From positions 18,582,954 to 18,646,953 of the forward strand of contig NC_064775.1 in NCBI RefSeq assembly GCF_011397635.1: a stretch of DNA of 64,000 nucleotides. The letters are read 5' to 3'. The stretch's first letter is position 1. The number at the start of each line of letters is the position of its first letter. The DNA comes from Epinephelus fuscoguttatus (Eukaryota; Chordata; Actinopteri; Perciformes; Serranidae). The position numbers and the translations under genes were made by a program. Positions 49,501 through 60,840 of this stretch are shown one piece after another. The notes under the pieces were generated by a model. The model was given only the letters and a program-made list of their open reading frames with translations. It did not search any database and had not been told where the DNA came from.

Positions 49501-50207
49501 TTATGAGTCATGATGAATTTACTACGTATTATGATTTCCCTGTCACAGCGAAGGAATTTGCTCTGGTAATGGGGGCTATCCCACATGGCTCGGTGACTCT
49601 GTGCAGAGGCTCATTCCCAAGTGATGTCTCTTTAGTTAACCTTGATGATGCTCCATGTGGTAAAGTGTGTTTTTCAACAACGCATAAGAATAATAACAAA
49701 GCCATTCGGTCTCTATTTCAGAATGAAATTGTTACAAAACCTTATGTCATTACTTATTGGAGTAATTTTGTCAGTAACATTCCTTGGCTTAAAGTGTGGG
49801 CATTGCCCCATAAATATTTAATTACTAATAAGATTAAGGAGATTTCTTTTAAAATTTTGCACAAAATGTATCCAGTTAAACATTTTCTCAAAAAGTTTAA
49901 ACCATATCTAAATATAAATTGTTCTCTGTGTGCAGTCCATCCAGAAACTGTGTCTCATCTGTTTTGGAAATGTCATTTCTCTAGTAAATTATGGAAAGAC
50001 GTTGTTAAATTTATAAATGACATGGTTTACAAGGACTTTGTATTATTGTATGAGCATGTTTTATTTGGTTTTTACCCCAATGATAGGAAATTGCATGAAA
50101 AGGCGTATTTGATAAATCTACTGATCATTCTAACCAAATTTCATATACACAAGTGCAAATTTTTAGATAGAAGACCCCTGTTCACTGTTTTTTACAAAGA
50201 GTTTTAA
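46588..50207 (+). pseudogene. L1 ORF2 (endonuclease and reverse transcriptase), broken
   Basis: Endonuclease begins near 46588 (LSIISLNARGLRN, FFQEAHS), shifts frame near 46840 and continues (VGNIYGF, FLIGGDFNVVMDE, IYTWSNKDGSRRSSLDFWLVS). An in-frame TAG sits at 47463. Reverse transcriptase follows: KSPGNDGISAEFYKSF, DNWRPTSLLNNDYKL, NQSGFISNRHI, then a T-rich deletion near 48390-48410 that removes the usual FDT.EW part, a TGA at 48597, and QLADDMALFL near 48650 in the next frame. Another shift near 49200 leads to the C-terminal domain with CSLCAVHPETVSHLFWKC. At least five lesions. Confidence 0.88.
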
Positions 50208-50406
50208 CAGTACTTAGAATCTATTAAATCCTCTACCAATAATAAGGCCTTACAAACAATTAATGTTTGTGTCAAACTTAAAATCTGTATTTGATTACAG
50301 TTTATGTGGTAATGGATTGTGAGATGATGCTTGATCTGATGCTTGGAGTGACTGCTGGACTTTAGTCTGAATATGCCTTGAATACTTGTTTTTCCTTTTA
50401 TTTTCT

Positions 50407-50410
50407 ATTT

Positions 50411-50462
<52 letters not shown>
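50407..50462. repeat. (TTTC)n microsatellite in the LINE 3' UTR
   Basis: About thirteen TTTC units, close to the 3' end of the L1-like element. Confidence 0.95.
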
Positions 50463-50606
50463 TTTTTTAAAAATCTTTTCTGTGTCATGACCCCCTGGCT
50501 TATTTCATTTTGTTGAATGCACTCTGAAATTGCACAATGGCTACTGTGTGCATTTGTAAATGATGTGCAACATGATCAATAAAAACTGTTAAATCCAAAA
50601 AAAATG

Positions 50607-51416
50607 GGTACAACTTCTGGACAGAGAGGAAGTGGTAACAAACTATTGACTGTTTTTTTTTTTTTTTTTTTTGTTCCAGTGACTATTCTTGATGGCTAAC
50701 CACCAGCTGCGGGTCTTTTCTTGAGTAATTCACCTTTAATATAGCAAACACTGCTTTGTTTTAACAGATATTTAATAATATGAAATTAGCATTTTTTAAA
50801 ATGTCCCCAAGGAGCTCTGGTACCTTTTGCACTGTCCACTTCTCTAACATTACTGCCAACCAGATTAAGATAAATATTTGGCTTCAACAGCAACATGGGT
50901 GCACACAAAACAATGTTGTTCAATGTCTGAACTGCGTCGTTAAGGCAGATGAGTGGAGCATTAGCTGGGAAAAATCCTGTGTATTCACTTTACATGGAGC
51001 TAAAATTAATACAGTATCATGTTAAATGTTCAGTGAACCAGTTTGTCAGTTTGAGTCTCAGTCGATGTTTACTGTGAGAGTTTAAACTCAAATTTGACAA
51101 CACGTTAACATAGGATGGCAAGCTAATCATTAAAAGGAAGATGCCCAGTGCTTTGAGATGGCTGTCAGAGACGACAGAGGTAATATGTTATTTCATCAGA
51201 GATGTACCAGGTGATGTGTTCCACATGTTTTATTTCCCAATTGCTCCCTCCAAGAAAGAGGATTAGCATACCATTAGCGCATTATTACCATTGGAAAACG
51301 ACAATTCCGGTTCTGCACCGGAAGTCATGCCCATAATTCACACAAGGGATCATGAGGGCTAGGAATAAGGTGGATGCAAATTAAGCCCCTTACCACTTTT
51401 CCAACAATTCCTACTA
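50607..51416. other. Unassigned spacer
   Basis: Non-coding DNA between the L1-like LINE and the next Tc1 element, with a long T run near 50650. No RNA gene, termini or protein similarity seen. Confidence 0.55.
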
Positions 51417-53036
51417 CACTGAACAAAAATATAAACGCAACACTTTTGTTTTTGCTCCCATTTTTCATGAGCTGAACTCAAAGATCTAAAACATTTTCTA
51501 TATACACAAAAGACCATTTCTCACAAATATTGTTCACAAATCTGTCTAAATCTGTGTTAGTGAGCACTTCTCCTTTGCCGAGATAATTCATCCCACCTCA
51601 CAGGTGTGGCATATCAAGATGCTGATTAGACAGCATGATTATTGCACAGGTGTGCCTTAGGCTGGCCACAATAAAAGGCCACTCTGAAATGTGCAGTTTT
51701 GCTTTATTGGGGGGATCTGGGGGGGTCAGAAAACCAGTCAGTATCTGGTGTGACCACCATTTGCCTCATGCAGTGCAACACATCTCCTTCGCATAGAGTT
51801 GATCAGGTTGTTGATTGTGGCCTGTGGAATGTTGGTCCACTCCTCTTCAATGGCTGTGCGAAGTTGCTGGATATTGGCAGGAACTGGAACATGCTGTCGT
51901 ATAGGCCGATCCAGAGCATCCCAAACATGCTCAGTGGGTGACATGTCCAGTGAGTATGCTGGCCATGCAAGAACTGGGATGTTTTCAGCTTCCAGGAATT
52001 GTGTACAGATCCTTGCAACATGGGGCCGTGCATTATCATGCTGCAACATGAGGTGATGGTCGTGGATGAATGGCGCAACAATGGGCCTCAGGATCTCGTC
52101 ATGGTATCTCTGTGCATTCAAAATGCCATCAATAAAATGTACCTGTGTTCGTTGTCCATAACATACCATAACCCCACCGCCACCATGGGCCACTCGATCC
52201 GCAACATTGACATCAGCAAACCGCTCACTCACACGACACCACACATGTTGTCTGCCCTCTGCCCTGAACAGTGAAAACTAGGATTCATCCGTGAAGAGAA
52301 CAACTCTCCAACGTGCCAGACACCATCGAATGTGAGCATTTGCCCACTCAATGCGGTTACGACGACGAACTGCAGTCAGGTCGAGACCCCGATGAGGACA
52401 ACGAGCATGCAGATGAGCTTCCCTGAGACGGTTTCTAACAGTTGGTGCAGAAATTCTTTGGTTATGCAAACCGATTATTGCAGTAGCTGTCCGGGTGGCT
52501 GGTCTCAGATGATCTTGGAGGTGAACATGTTGGATGTGGAGGTCCTGGGCTGGTGTGGTTACACGTGGTCTGCGGTTGTGAGACCGGTTGGATGTACTGC
52601 CAAAATGTCTGAAACGCCTTTGGAGACGGCTTATGGTAGAGAAATGAACATTCAATTGACGGGCAACAACTCTGGTGGACATTCCTGCAGTCAGCATGCC
52701 AATTGCATGCTCCCTCAAAACTTGCGACATCTGTGGCATTGTGCTGTGTGATAAAACTGAACATTTTAGAGTGGCCTTTTATTGTGGCCAGCCTAAGGCA
52801 CACCTGTGCATTAATCATGCTGTCTAATCAACATCTTTATATGCCACACCTGTGAGGTGGGACGGATTATCTCAGCAAAGGAGAAGTGCTCACTAACACA
52901 GATTTAGACAGATTTGTTAACAATATTTGAGGGAAATGGTCTTTTGTGTGTATAGAAAATGTTTTAGATCTTTGAGTTCAGCTCATGAAAAATGGGAGAA
53001 AAAACAAAAGTGTTGCGTTTATATTTTTGTTCAGTG
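51417..53036 (-). mobile_element. Tc1-like transposon with about 275 bp inverted repeats, inactivated
   Basis: Starts CACTGAACAAAAATATAAACG after TA and ends CGTTTATATTTTTGTTCAGTG before TA. The inverted arms reach to about 51690 and from about 52770 (shared GTGGCCTTTTATTGTGGCCAG). The arms carry several substitutions and short indels, so this copy is older than the one at 40324. Length 1620 bp; the transposase gene is on the minus strand. Confidence 0.92.
51738..52739 (-). pseudogene. Tc1-like transposase with one internal stop
   Basis: The frame opens at 52739 (MPQMSQVLREHAIGMLTAGMS), with helix-turn-helix STRVVARQLNVHFSTISRLQ and a GRPRV-like RRPRVTTPAQ. It reaches the first catalytic Asp in VLFTDES, where TAG at 52278-52280 interrupts it. 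It then stays in the same frame to 51738 through HGGGGVMV, the second Asp (LQHDNARPH) and the Glu (SLDMSPTEHVWD). The stop is the only break: a single base change from an Arg or Gln-like codon is the simplest explanation. Total about 333 codons, normal for Tc1. Confidence 0.93.
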
Positions 53037-53345
53037 TACTTCACCTTTTGACATTTCAGTGTAGCGTCAGCTTTTCAGCTTCGAATTCTTGAATTTCCCC
53101 TCTGGGGTTCACTTAAGTATATCTTATCTTAAATATTCAACATTAAAAGCATCATTCAACTTCTTAATGACATTCATACTAGTTACACCCCTTTGAACAT
53201 TTTCAACTATTGTTATTACTTTACCTCATTCTTACACATTATAGCCAGCATTGCAGTGTAGCGTCGGCTTTTCAAAAAAAATTAAAATATTTTACATCCT
53301 TCATACATTAATGTTATTATTCCACATTTAAAGCCATGTTGGGAC
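53037..53345. other. Unassigned spacer with a short duplicated motif
   Basis: AT-rich spacer. The phrase CAGTGTAGCGTC(A/G)GCTTTTCA occurs twice (near 53059 and 53254), about 195 bp apart, so this may be two copies of a tandem or retroposed fragment. Nothing else recognised. Confidence 0.45.
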
Positions 53346-54115
53346 CAGGGTTCCTACGCATTTGGAATTTCAAAATTCCATACTTTTCCATACCCTAATT
53401 TCCAGACTTCACATCATATTTAATTATTCTTAATAGGCGATTGTAGCCAAGTACCATAATGGCATGCAAATAAAAACTCAGGTAAGCTCAATGTCTGGGT
53501 TGAGGCAAAAAGGTTAGGACTCTGGGTGCAAGCGATGCAGTAACGAGACATTTGTGTTTTTTCCTTTCATGTGGCTCAGAATCGCCTTCTCCCCCATGTT
53601 GGCGATGTCAAACAATTTCACACAAAGCTTGCATCTAGCTCCGTGTGTGAATTGGGAATCCTTGGCCAACCAGTATTTATATACGGTATTGTCAAGGCAT
53701 CCATCCAAAAACTTGCATCTACCCATTGTGAACCACGTGAAACTCGTCTTCTTGTCGAAGGTGCAGTGTTGGAGTGAAACTTGATACCTGGGGGGCTGGA
53801 GGAGGGTCATGGGGCAGCGGACTGGACATACCACTTGTCAATCAGGTAAAAGGGGTGGTATGTTTTCTGAGACGTTTGCTCTCACACAAACTGTGCTTGG
53901 TCCGGCATAAAACACTATCCAGATTTATTCAATTATTTTTGGAAATACCCAATTTTCTAATTTAGTTAACAGTATTTTAGAACAGTGGTAATAGTCTGGA
54001 AATATAAATATTTTTCCATACTTTATTTTTCATTTTCCATACTTTTTAATACCTGGAAATTGATCAAATTTATTTCCATACTTTTCCATACTTTCCATAC
54101 TTGCGTGGGAACCTT
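53346..54115 (-). mobile_element. Truncated hAT-like element with CAGGGTTCC ends
   Basis: Left terminus CAGGGTTCCTACGCA and right terminus TTGCGTGGGAACCTTG are inverted repeats, with subterminal TTCCATACTTTTCCATAC motifs on both sides. TGGGAC occurs at both flanks, part of a likely 8 bp target duplication. At 770 bp it keeps only the first coding part of a transposase. Confidence 0.78.
53514..53726 (-). pseudogene. hAT transposase N-terminus with BED-type zinc finger
   Basis: From ATG at 53726: MGRCKFLDGCLDNTVYKYWL, then HGARCKLCVKLFDIANMGEK and AILSHMKGKNTN. The C-x2-C and the first His of the finger are present, but the last His, normally after KGK, is Asn-Thr here. The frame ends at 53514 and the catalytic domain is absent. 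The reading frame itself is open, which is odd for a short relic. Confidence 0.75.
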
Positions 54116-54475
54116 GTGGGACATCCCAGGGGCATCACTGTTGGGGTCTAAGCCTTAACACTGGCCTGACCTCATAATAGATCTACAATTAAAGTATCAA
54201 AATGGCTATCAGAAATCATAAATAATTAATAATAATTATCAAAAAGGGAAAAATGATAGCCAGTTAATGATAATAAAATACACTAAACTATCAATTTGGA
54301 ACTCTGATTAATAGTTAAATTAATCACCATCACCAAAATTACCATAGTAATAATAAAGGCTGAAGGATTTCGGAGTTCTTGACGTAGCAGAAGTTGACTA
54401 ATTTTGCACAAGAGTGAATACATAAACAGACAGAAAGTATGATTCAAAATGTATTTATTCATCACAAAAGCAAGG
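54116..54475. other. AT-rich spacer
   Basis: Rich in AATAATTATC and TTAATAGTTAAATTAATC. No element or gene recognised. Confidence 0.5.
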
Positions 54476-54553
54476 CCGTGTCATAAACTTTGGCACAGAA
54501 AAGGCAGGGCTCAAATGCACGACTCAGACCGGTTACACACAGTAAAACAAGGT

Positions 54554-55717
54554 TTATTCCAGGCAGAGTGGAGTGGTTCTGACAGGCTTGACATGACTGA
54601 CATGAAACGTGGGGTGGACCCGCATTGACCTTGGGAGTTTCAGCTGGACTGTCACCGGATTGATGACCTTGGCGATGGGGAATGGACCGACAAACCTGGG
54701 AGCGAGCTTCTTGGACTCCACCCGAAGTGGCAGGTTCCTGGTGGATAACCACACCCTCTGGCCATTTCTGTAGCATGGAGCGGGTGTCCTCTTACGGTCC
54801 ACAGTTGCCTTGTAGATGTTGGACTGCCGTTGGAGGTTCTGGCGGGCTCGCTCCCAGGTTCTCCTACAGCGTCTCACCAAGGCCAATGCAGAGGGTACCG
54901 AGGACTCCGATTCTATGATGGGGAAAAGAGAGGGTTGATGACCATGAACAATATGAAATGGAGATAAACCAGTGGAGGCAGATGGGAGAGTGTTGTGGGC
55001 AAACTCGACCCAAACCAGTTTCTGTGACCAGGTGTCAGGGTTCTGGGACGCGGTGATGCAAAGACTGGTTTCCAACTCCTGGTTGAGGTGCTCAGACTGC
55101 CCATTGGTCTGTGGATGGAACCCGGAAGAAAGGCTGACGGTGGCCCCAAGCAGGCTGCAGAACTCCTTCCAGAACCGCGAGATAAACTGAGGGCCCCAGT
55201 CCGAAACAATGTCTTTGGGGAAACCATGAATCCGGAAAACATTAAACATCATGACCTCAGCCGTTTCCTTGGCTGAGGGAAGTTTGGGAAGAGCAATAAA
55301 ATGTACCATCTTAGACAGCCTGTCAACTACCGTCAGAACCACAGTGTTATCGTTAGAGGGGGGTAGCCCCATGACGAAGTCCATGGAGATGTGGGACCAG
55401 GGGCGTTGAGGAATGGGCAAGGGCCTGAGTTCTCCTGAGGGCTTCTGGTGAGAAACCTTATTACTGGGGCACACAGAGCAAGCACTGACATAATCAGTAA
55501 CATCTTGAGCCATTTTAGGCCACCAAAAACGTTGTTGCACCACAAATAATGTCTTATTGATACCAGGGTGACAGACAATCTTATTAGTGTGAGCCCAATG
55601 AATCACCTCCCCCCTGAGGGGCTGAACCACAAAAAGCTTGCCATCAGGACACTCCGGGGGAATGGTGATAGCTTCAGCCACTGCCTTAACTTTACCCTCC
55701 ACCTCCCAAGAAAGCAC
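54554..55717 (-). pseudogene. Ty3/Gypsy integrase region
   Basis: Contains the H-H-C-C zinc finger region ([10 protein letters not shown]...GINKTL... ACSVCPSNK), then the catalytic core: Asp in [10 protein letters not shown], Asp in IVSDWGPQF and Glu in [12 protein letters not shown]. The C-terminal GPF/Y-like region is [16 protein letters not shown], ending FHVSHVKPV. It is open through 387 codons but detached from the RT frame by a shift and lacking a start of its own. A chromodomain would normally follow and is missing. Confidence 0.85.
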
Positions 55718-57140
55718 AGCAACAAAACAAGTTTCAGGTAAGATGGTCTTGGGTTCAGGATCAACATGGTCGTGAGAAAATATTCGAGACAGGGAATCAC
55801 GTTTAACATTTTTGGAACCTGGTCGGTAGGAGAGTGTGAAGTTAAAGCGGCTAAAAAAGATAGCCCATCTAGCCTGCCTTGCATTAAGCCTCTTAGCAGT
55901 TTTTAAATATTCAAGATTCTTGTGATCAGTCCAAACCTGAAATGGCTGGGAAGCTCCCTTCAGCCAGTCTCCACTCCTCCAGGGCCACCTTCACAGCCAG
56001 CAGTTCACGGTCCCCAGTATCATAATTTCGTTCTGAGGAAGACAGTTTCTTGGACAAATATGCACAGGGGTGCTTACCATCCTTGGAATTGACTTGTGAG
56101 AGGACCGCTCCGACTCCGATGTCAGAAGCGTCTACCTCCACCACAAACTGCTGGCTGGGGTCCGGGAGGATGAGAACAGGGGCGGAGATGAAGCTCTTCT
56201 TGAGGCCCTGAAATGCAGCATCACATTCGGGGCTCCAGACAAATGGTCTGTGAGGAGAGGAAAGGTCATGCAGAGGTGAGGCTATAGTGCTATAGTTACG
56301 AATGAACTTTCTATAAAAGTTGGCAAAACCCAAAAACCTTTGAACCTCTTTGCATGAACTGGGGGTGGCCCAACCCGCAACTGCGGAAACCTTCTTGGGA
56401 TCCATCCTGACCTCCCCCTCAGCAAGCACAAACCCGAGAAATGAGACCGAGGGTTTGTGAAACTTGCATTTCTCCGCTTTAACGAACAGCTGGTTCTGAA
56501 GCAACCGCTGAAGCACTGAGTGGACATGGTGAGTGTGGGTCTCTTCATCGGGGGAAAAGATCAGGATGTCGTCTAGGTAGACAAAAACAAAAACATTAAG
56601 CATATCACGGAGTACATCATTTACCAGGTTTTGAAATACTGCAGGAGCATTAGTGAGACCAAAAGGCATGACAAGATATTCATAGTGGCCTGTGGGAGTG
56701 TTAAAAGCCATTTTCCATTCATCCCCCTCCCTGATTCGAACTAAATGGTACGCATTACGGAGGTCGAGTTTGGTGAAAACTGTAGCCCCCTCCAACAACT
56801 CAAAGGCTGTAGAGATGAGGGGGAGAGGGTACCTGTTCTTAATAGTAATGTCATTGAGGCCGTGATAGTCTATGCAGGGTCTGAGGGTCTTATCCTTTTT
56901 CTCCACGAAGAAGAACCCTGCTCCAGCAGGAGATGAGGAGGGACGGATGATTCCGGCGGTGAGGGAATCTCTTACATAGTCCTCCATGGCTTTGCGTTCT
57001 GGAGCGAAGAGAGAGAACAACCTACCCCTGGGTGGGGTGCTACCTGGTAACAGATCAATGGCACAGTCATAAGTACGATGAGGCGGCAGGGACTTGGCTT
57101 TAGTTTTACTAAAGACTTCAGCTAAGTCATGGTAACATGC
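55718..57140 (-). pseudogene. Ty3/Gypsy reverse transcriptase and RNase H region
   Basis: RT motifs: [57 protein letters not shown] and the active site [12 protein letters not shown], then FLGFVLAEG. RNase H starts at [18 protein letters not shown] and continues through [13 protein letters not shown]. The frame breaks near 55940, after which the RNase H tail ([20 protein letters not shown]) is in another frame. A further frameshift near 57130 separates it from the gag-protease frame. Confidence 0.87.
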
Positions 57141-58250
57141 GGCACATTAACTAGGTCAGGGTTCATGGGGTCAGAAACAGCAGCAGCATTGCTGGACTTG
57201 GGAAGACAGGAATCAGCACATTTGGGTCCCCAGGAGGTAACCCTCCCACAGTCCCAGTCAAAGTCAGGGTTATGAGTTTTAAGCCAGGGGTGCCCTAAAA
57301 TCACCTGATGAGCCACAGAGTCGAAAACATGGAAACTTAGCATCTCAGTGTGAAAGTCAGGGAAAATTAGCTTAACAGACTGTGCATGGTGAGTTATCCT
57401 GCCCAAGGGGGTGCCATCTACGACCTTAACCTCAAGGGAGTGTTGAAGAGCGAACTTTCTGAGCCCCAGTCTCCTGATGAGAGAAGAGTTCATGAGGTTA
57501 GCGTCAGCACCAGAGTCAATGTATACGGAGACCAGAAGTGAATTAGAGTCAGAGACAATTTTGACCTGAGGCAGGAATTGGGCAGGATTACCAATGACGA
57601 AGCTTCTACTCACCATGAGCTGCTTCTTAGTCTGTGCACTGGCTCCCTTGACATGACAAGCACTCACTAAGTGTCCCAGCTGTCCGCAGTAGTAGCATCT
57701 CCCGTCCCTTTGTTGGAGGAGACGCCCCTCCACGGGAAGGTGGGTCCGACCCAGCTGCATGGGTTCCTCCGTAGGGTGGTTGATAGGAACCAGGCTGGCT
57801 GCCGGTGGGTGGACGTGGTTCGGCCGATCCTGGGAGTCGCTCCTCCACCCATGATGTGGCGATGAACGGGCCTGAAGTCGTCCCCGCTCCTGGTCCCGCT
57901 TGGTGAGTCTCTTGTCAATTTTGACGGCCATGGCGATGAGTGAATCTAAATCCTCTGGTAGATCTATGGAAATCAGCTGGTTTTTCACAGATTCAGAAAG
58001 TCCTTGAAAAAATGCATCAGTCAAAGCCGCGGGGTTCCACTCACTTTCAGCAGCGAGGGTGCGGAAGTCAATAGCATAATCAGAAACCTTGCGTTTACCT
58101 TGCCTCAACTTAAGCAAAGACCTGGCGGCTTCCCTGCCCGGTGAGGTGTGCTGGAAGACCTGCTTGAGGGCTTGAGTGAACCTGGTGAGGGTGGAGCAGG
58201 CTGTGGACCTGCGGCTCCACTCAGTGGTGGCCCACGCCTCAGACTGCAGT
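57122..58250 (-). pseudogene. Ty3/Gypsy gag and protease region, 5' truncated
   Basis: The gag capsid tail (LRQGKRKVSDYAIDFRTLA, AFFQGLSESVKNQL) is followed by one zinc knuckle, C-x2-C-x4-H-x4-C (CYYCGQLGHLVSAC). The aspartic protease follows, with the active site VYIDSGADANLM and a downstream HQVILGHPWL. The frame stops at 57122 where a shift separates it from RT. Upstream gag coding can be read back to about 58250. Confidence 0.83.
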
Positions 58251-58495
58251 CTGAGGAAGAGCGTAGAGCTCGAAACGTCACGCTATTAAAATGCACGGGA
58301 GCTCATTTTGGTGTGCGGATTCATCATTTTTCTGTTCATTGTTAAAATATTACGTTTCAACCAAGTACTGTATGGTTTTCACACTTTTCTAGCTTGTTAA
58401 AAAAGGACATGCAGTAAAAAATAATTTTAAAAAAATCTCTCAAATTTTAGGGGTGCTGGGATTCAATTTAGGGTGCCCCCAAAAATGGAAACGCT
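58251..58495. repeat. Unrelated repeat fragment abutting the Gypsy element
   Basis: Contains GAAGAGCGTAGAGCTCGAAACG, TCACGCTATTAAAATGCACGG and GAGCTCATTTTGGTGTGCGGA, a dispersed teleost repeat; the junction with gag occurs at the palindrome CAGACTGCAGTCTG near 58233-58246. Its family is not known to me. Confidence 0.5.
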
Positions 58496-58872
58496 TATGC
58501 CCTACCTAACATCACCTGGCAGGACATTGCGGTACTGGAGGCTGTGAGGGGTGGGCTAAAATCGGTGTCAGAGTTTACAGACATCATGTCAAGTGAGAGT
58601 GAAGTCACCCTGTCATCTCTGTTTCCGCTGTTGAAGCTGCTGTCAGAAACCCTCGCAGAGAAAGACACGGAGGTGAAGATGACATCAGACATTATACGGG
58701 GAATCTTGGAGCAGATCGACAAGAAGTATGACAATGAAAACACTGCACAGCTAATGCAAAAAGCCACCCTCCTAGACCCGCGGTTCAAAGCTACACACAC
58801 GAATGCTGCCACTGCCCACAACATCCGAAGCAAAATTGAGGATGAGATGGTGGTCGTCTCTACTTTAACCTT
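58496..58872 (+). pseudogene. hAT transposase internal fragment
   Basis: Plus strand: VRGGLKSVSEFTDIMSSESE, SSLFPLLKLLSETL and LMQKATLLDPRFKATHT, matching the conserved region of AC-like hAT/ZBED transposases that ends LLDPRFK. Neither the BED finger nor the hATC dimerisation domain is found beside it. Its coding is interrupted at 58873 by the next element. Confidence 0.75.
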
Positions 58873-60451
58873 CAATGGCGGTTTTAGGCGGGGGCCAGCA
58901 GGGCCAGTGCCCCCGTAACTCCGAGTCCGGCCCTCCCTGTGGCCCCCCCGCCGAGGAGTCGGAGGGGGAACGCGGAACTAAATCGTCTCAACAGGTTGCC
59001 GGTCGGACCACTTAAAGAGGCGCACCCAGTGAATCATGCAGAATACACCACACAAGAAGGAAAAGGGCCTGAGTTTTCTAGTGTTTAGTGTTTCCCATAC
59101 ATTGACTAATTTGCCCTGCCACAGTCTCCAAAAAATGGCCAGATATAAAATGCCTCCGGTAAATGAACGTCACCCTGTAGCGCACCGGCTGGAGCTCCTA
59201 CTGGAAATTCTTCGGCTCCCCCCTCCCTCCCCCTCACCCTCCCCGGCCTCACCACAGACGTCGCTCTCCTAGCGCTAATGTGAGCCTGAGTTGATAGAGC
59301 AGACCGCATTTCTAAGCGGAATATTGAGGAATACTGACATCCACTTCGTGAGCATTCTTGAAAACACCCAGAAAACATCAGTAGAGAATTGTGTGGCTGT
59401 ATTTAAGACAACTCTGAGCCTGCACAGCAACACACAGCACCATTGAGGTAAGCTCTGAAAACTTTTTCCTTTTCATTTGACTTATGCCTGCCACATCATG
59501 TTTGTGTAGTGATGTGAAATACGATCACAGTTTTCATGGGTCTTTTATTTTGAAAATCGACTGGATACTCTTGTCTTTTCTGTGCCTGACTTCCTGTTTG
59601 ACTCATTTGGTCTGTGCAAATTGACGCGCCGTCAGAAATAGACCCGGCGCGTAATTTTAGCGGAGCGGAGCGCCGAGCCGCTTCTAGGCCGCGGCTGGTG
59701 GAGCAGCTTCTTGAATGGCTGCTATTAGCTCCAGCACCCGCGCCTCGGCCGGATCGCGCACGCCACGGATCCAGTGGGTTGCTATAAATGGGCCTGTCCC
59801 AGAGGCATTCAACTACCTGAGGGCTTTTGAAATGCTCTGATTCAGGGTGCTGTACTTGCAAATCGAGAGGGAGGGAGGAAAGCAGTAATTTGTGCCTGTT
59901 TGTGTGTAATTTATTTGAATCTCACCTTTTGTTTTCCTTTCGTTTTGCGTATTTTGTATTGTTTTGCGTATCTGGAACTGTACTTGTGAGTGTGAGAATT
60001 TTAAAAGAATATTTTGTCTGCACATGATTTTAAATATTAAAATAGCCCTCCAGAGGCAGATCAGTACGTCTGTCATTTTTCTTTTGATTACTGAAATGTT
60101 TAACCACTAATACTTTATACCGTATTTTAAGTGTAACCCTTCACCATAACATAGTACAACTAGTGTTTTTATCAGTAAAAATGGAACATTTTTCACACAT
60201 TAAAAGCACAAAGATGTTGAAATCTAGGCATATTCTGCCATCATAACTTTGCTCTCAGAATTCACCAGATTGATGCCTTTAAATCAAATACAAAATTTTC
60301 TCCCGAGGGAGCATACCCCCGGACCCCCTTACACATATATATATCTTATTGTTCAGACTTAGATATTTGACCGTACTTGTATGTGCCCCTGTATCAAAAG
60401 GACTGGCCCTAGCTTGGCCCCCCCATTGAAACTGGCCTAGAACCGCCACTG
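58873..60451. mobile_element. Non-autonomous hAT element with CAGTGGCGGTT-type ends
   Basis: Starts CAATGGCGGTTTTAGGC and ends GCCTAGAACCGCCACTG, clear inverted termini of a widespread fish hAT family. The flanks TTAACCTT and GTAACCTT agree in 7 of 8 positions, an 8 bp target duplication. It is 1579 bp with no transposase; the interior holds GC-rich segments and nothing coding. It inserted into the hAT transposase fragment at 58496-58872. Confidence 0.85.
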
Positions 60452-60840
60452 GTAACCTTATACCTGGCCTACATCCAGATTTCAACACTAAAACGAGTTT
60501 TATGTTTGAAAATAGAAAATAACCACATTTTATGTTGTAAGCAGTTGGTTTGCTTTGCTGTTGTCCATTTATGTCAGACAAGCTACCTCAGTATGTTTGT
60601 TTTGTTAATTTGCATTGTCTATAGGCTAAGTTAGGCTATTTCGTGTTTTGGATTAATAAACTTGTGAACTATCCGGATTTGACACTGCGGTCAAGCCAGC
60701 CGTGGTTCGCTTTTGCTTGGTCAAATCAGCCACACGTTTTTTTCTAGTGCGCGAATCTACCAACACTTACGGTAATCGTAATGAAACGGCTCTGAAGAGC
60801 TGCTGGGAGTGACTGTGGGTCAGACTGCAGAGGGAAGTTG
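60452..60840. other. Spacer, probably rest of the interrupted hAT host
   Basis: Follows directly from the right target duplication, so it belongs to whatever held the hAT fragment. It contains CAAGCCAGCCGTGGTTCGC and several stops in all frames. No domain recognised. Confidence 0.45.

Larger units (their letters stand above)
45175..50606 (+). mobile_element. L1-like LINE, near full length
   Basis: The 5' end is GGGGGGCGTTCAAGATGGCGG; CAAGATGGCGG (45185-45195) is the YY1-type motif that opens many L1 5' UTRs. Two frames follow (ORF1 45331-46204, ORF2 46588-50207), then a 3' UTR with a (TTTC)n run and AATAAAAACTGTTAAATCCAAAAAAAA near 50577-50605. Target duplications were not identified. The whole element is about 5.4 kb, normal for fish L1. 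Both frames are broken, so it is not autonomous. Confidence 0.88.
54476..58250 (-). mobile_element. Ty3/Gypsy LTR retrotransposon, truncated at both ends
   Basis: Order on the minus strand is gag, protease, reverse transcriptase, RNase H, integrase, the Ty3/Gypsy order. The 5' part of gag and the 5' LTR are missing: gag-like coding starts abruptly at about 58250, next to an unrelated repeat. After the integrase there is AATAAACCTTGTTTTACTG near 54540, possibly an LTR fragment, but no complete 3' LTR. The chromodomain usual in related fish elements is not seen. At least two frameshifts break the polyprotein. Confidence 0.85.
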
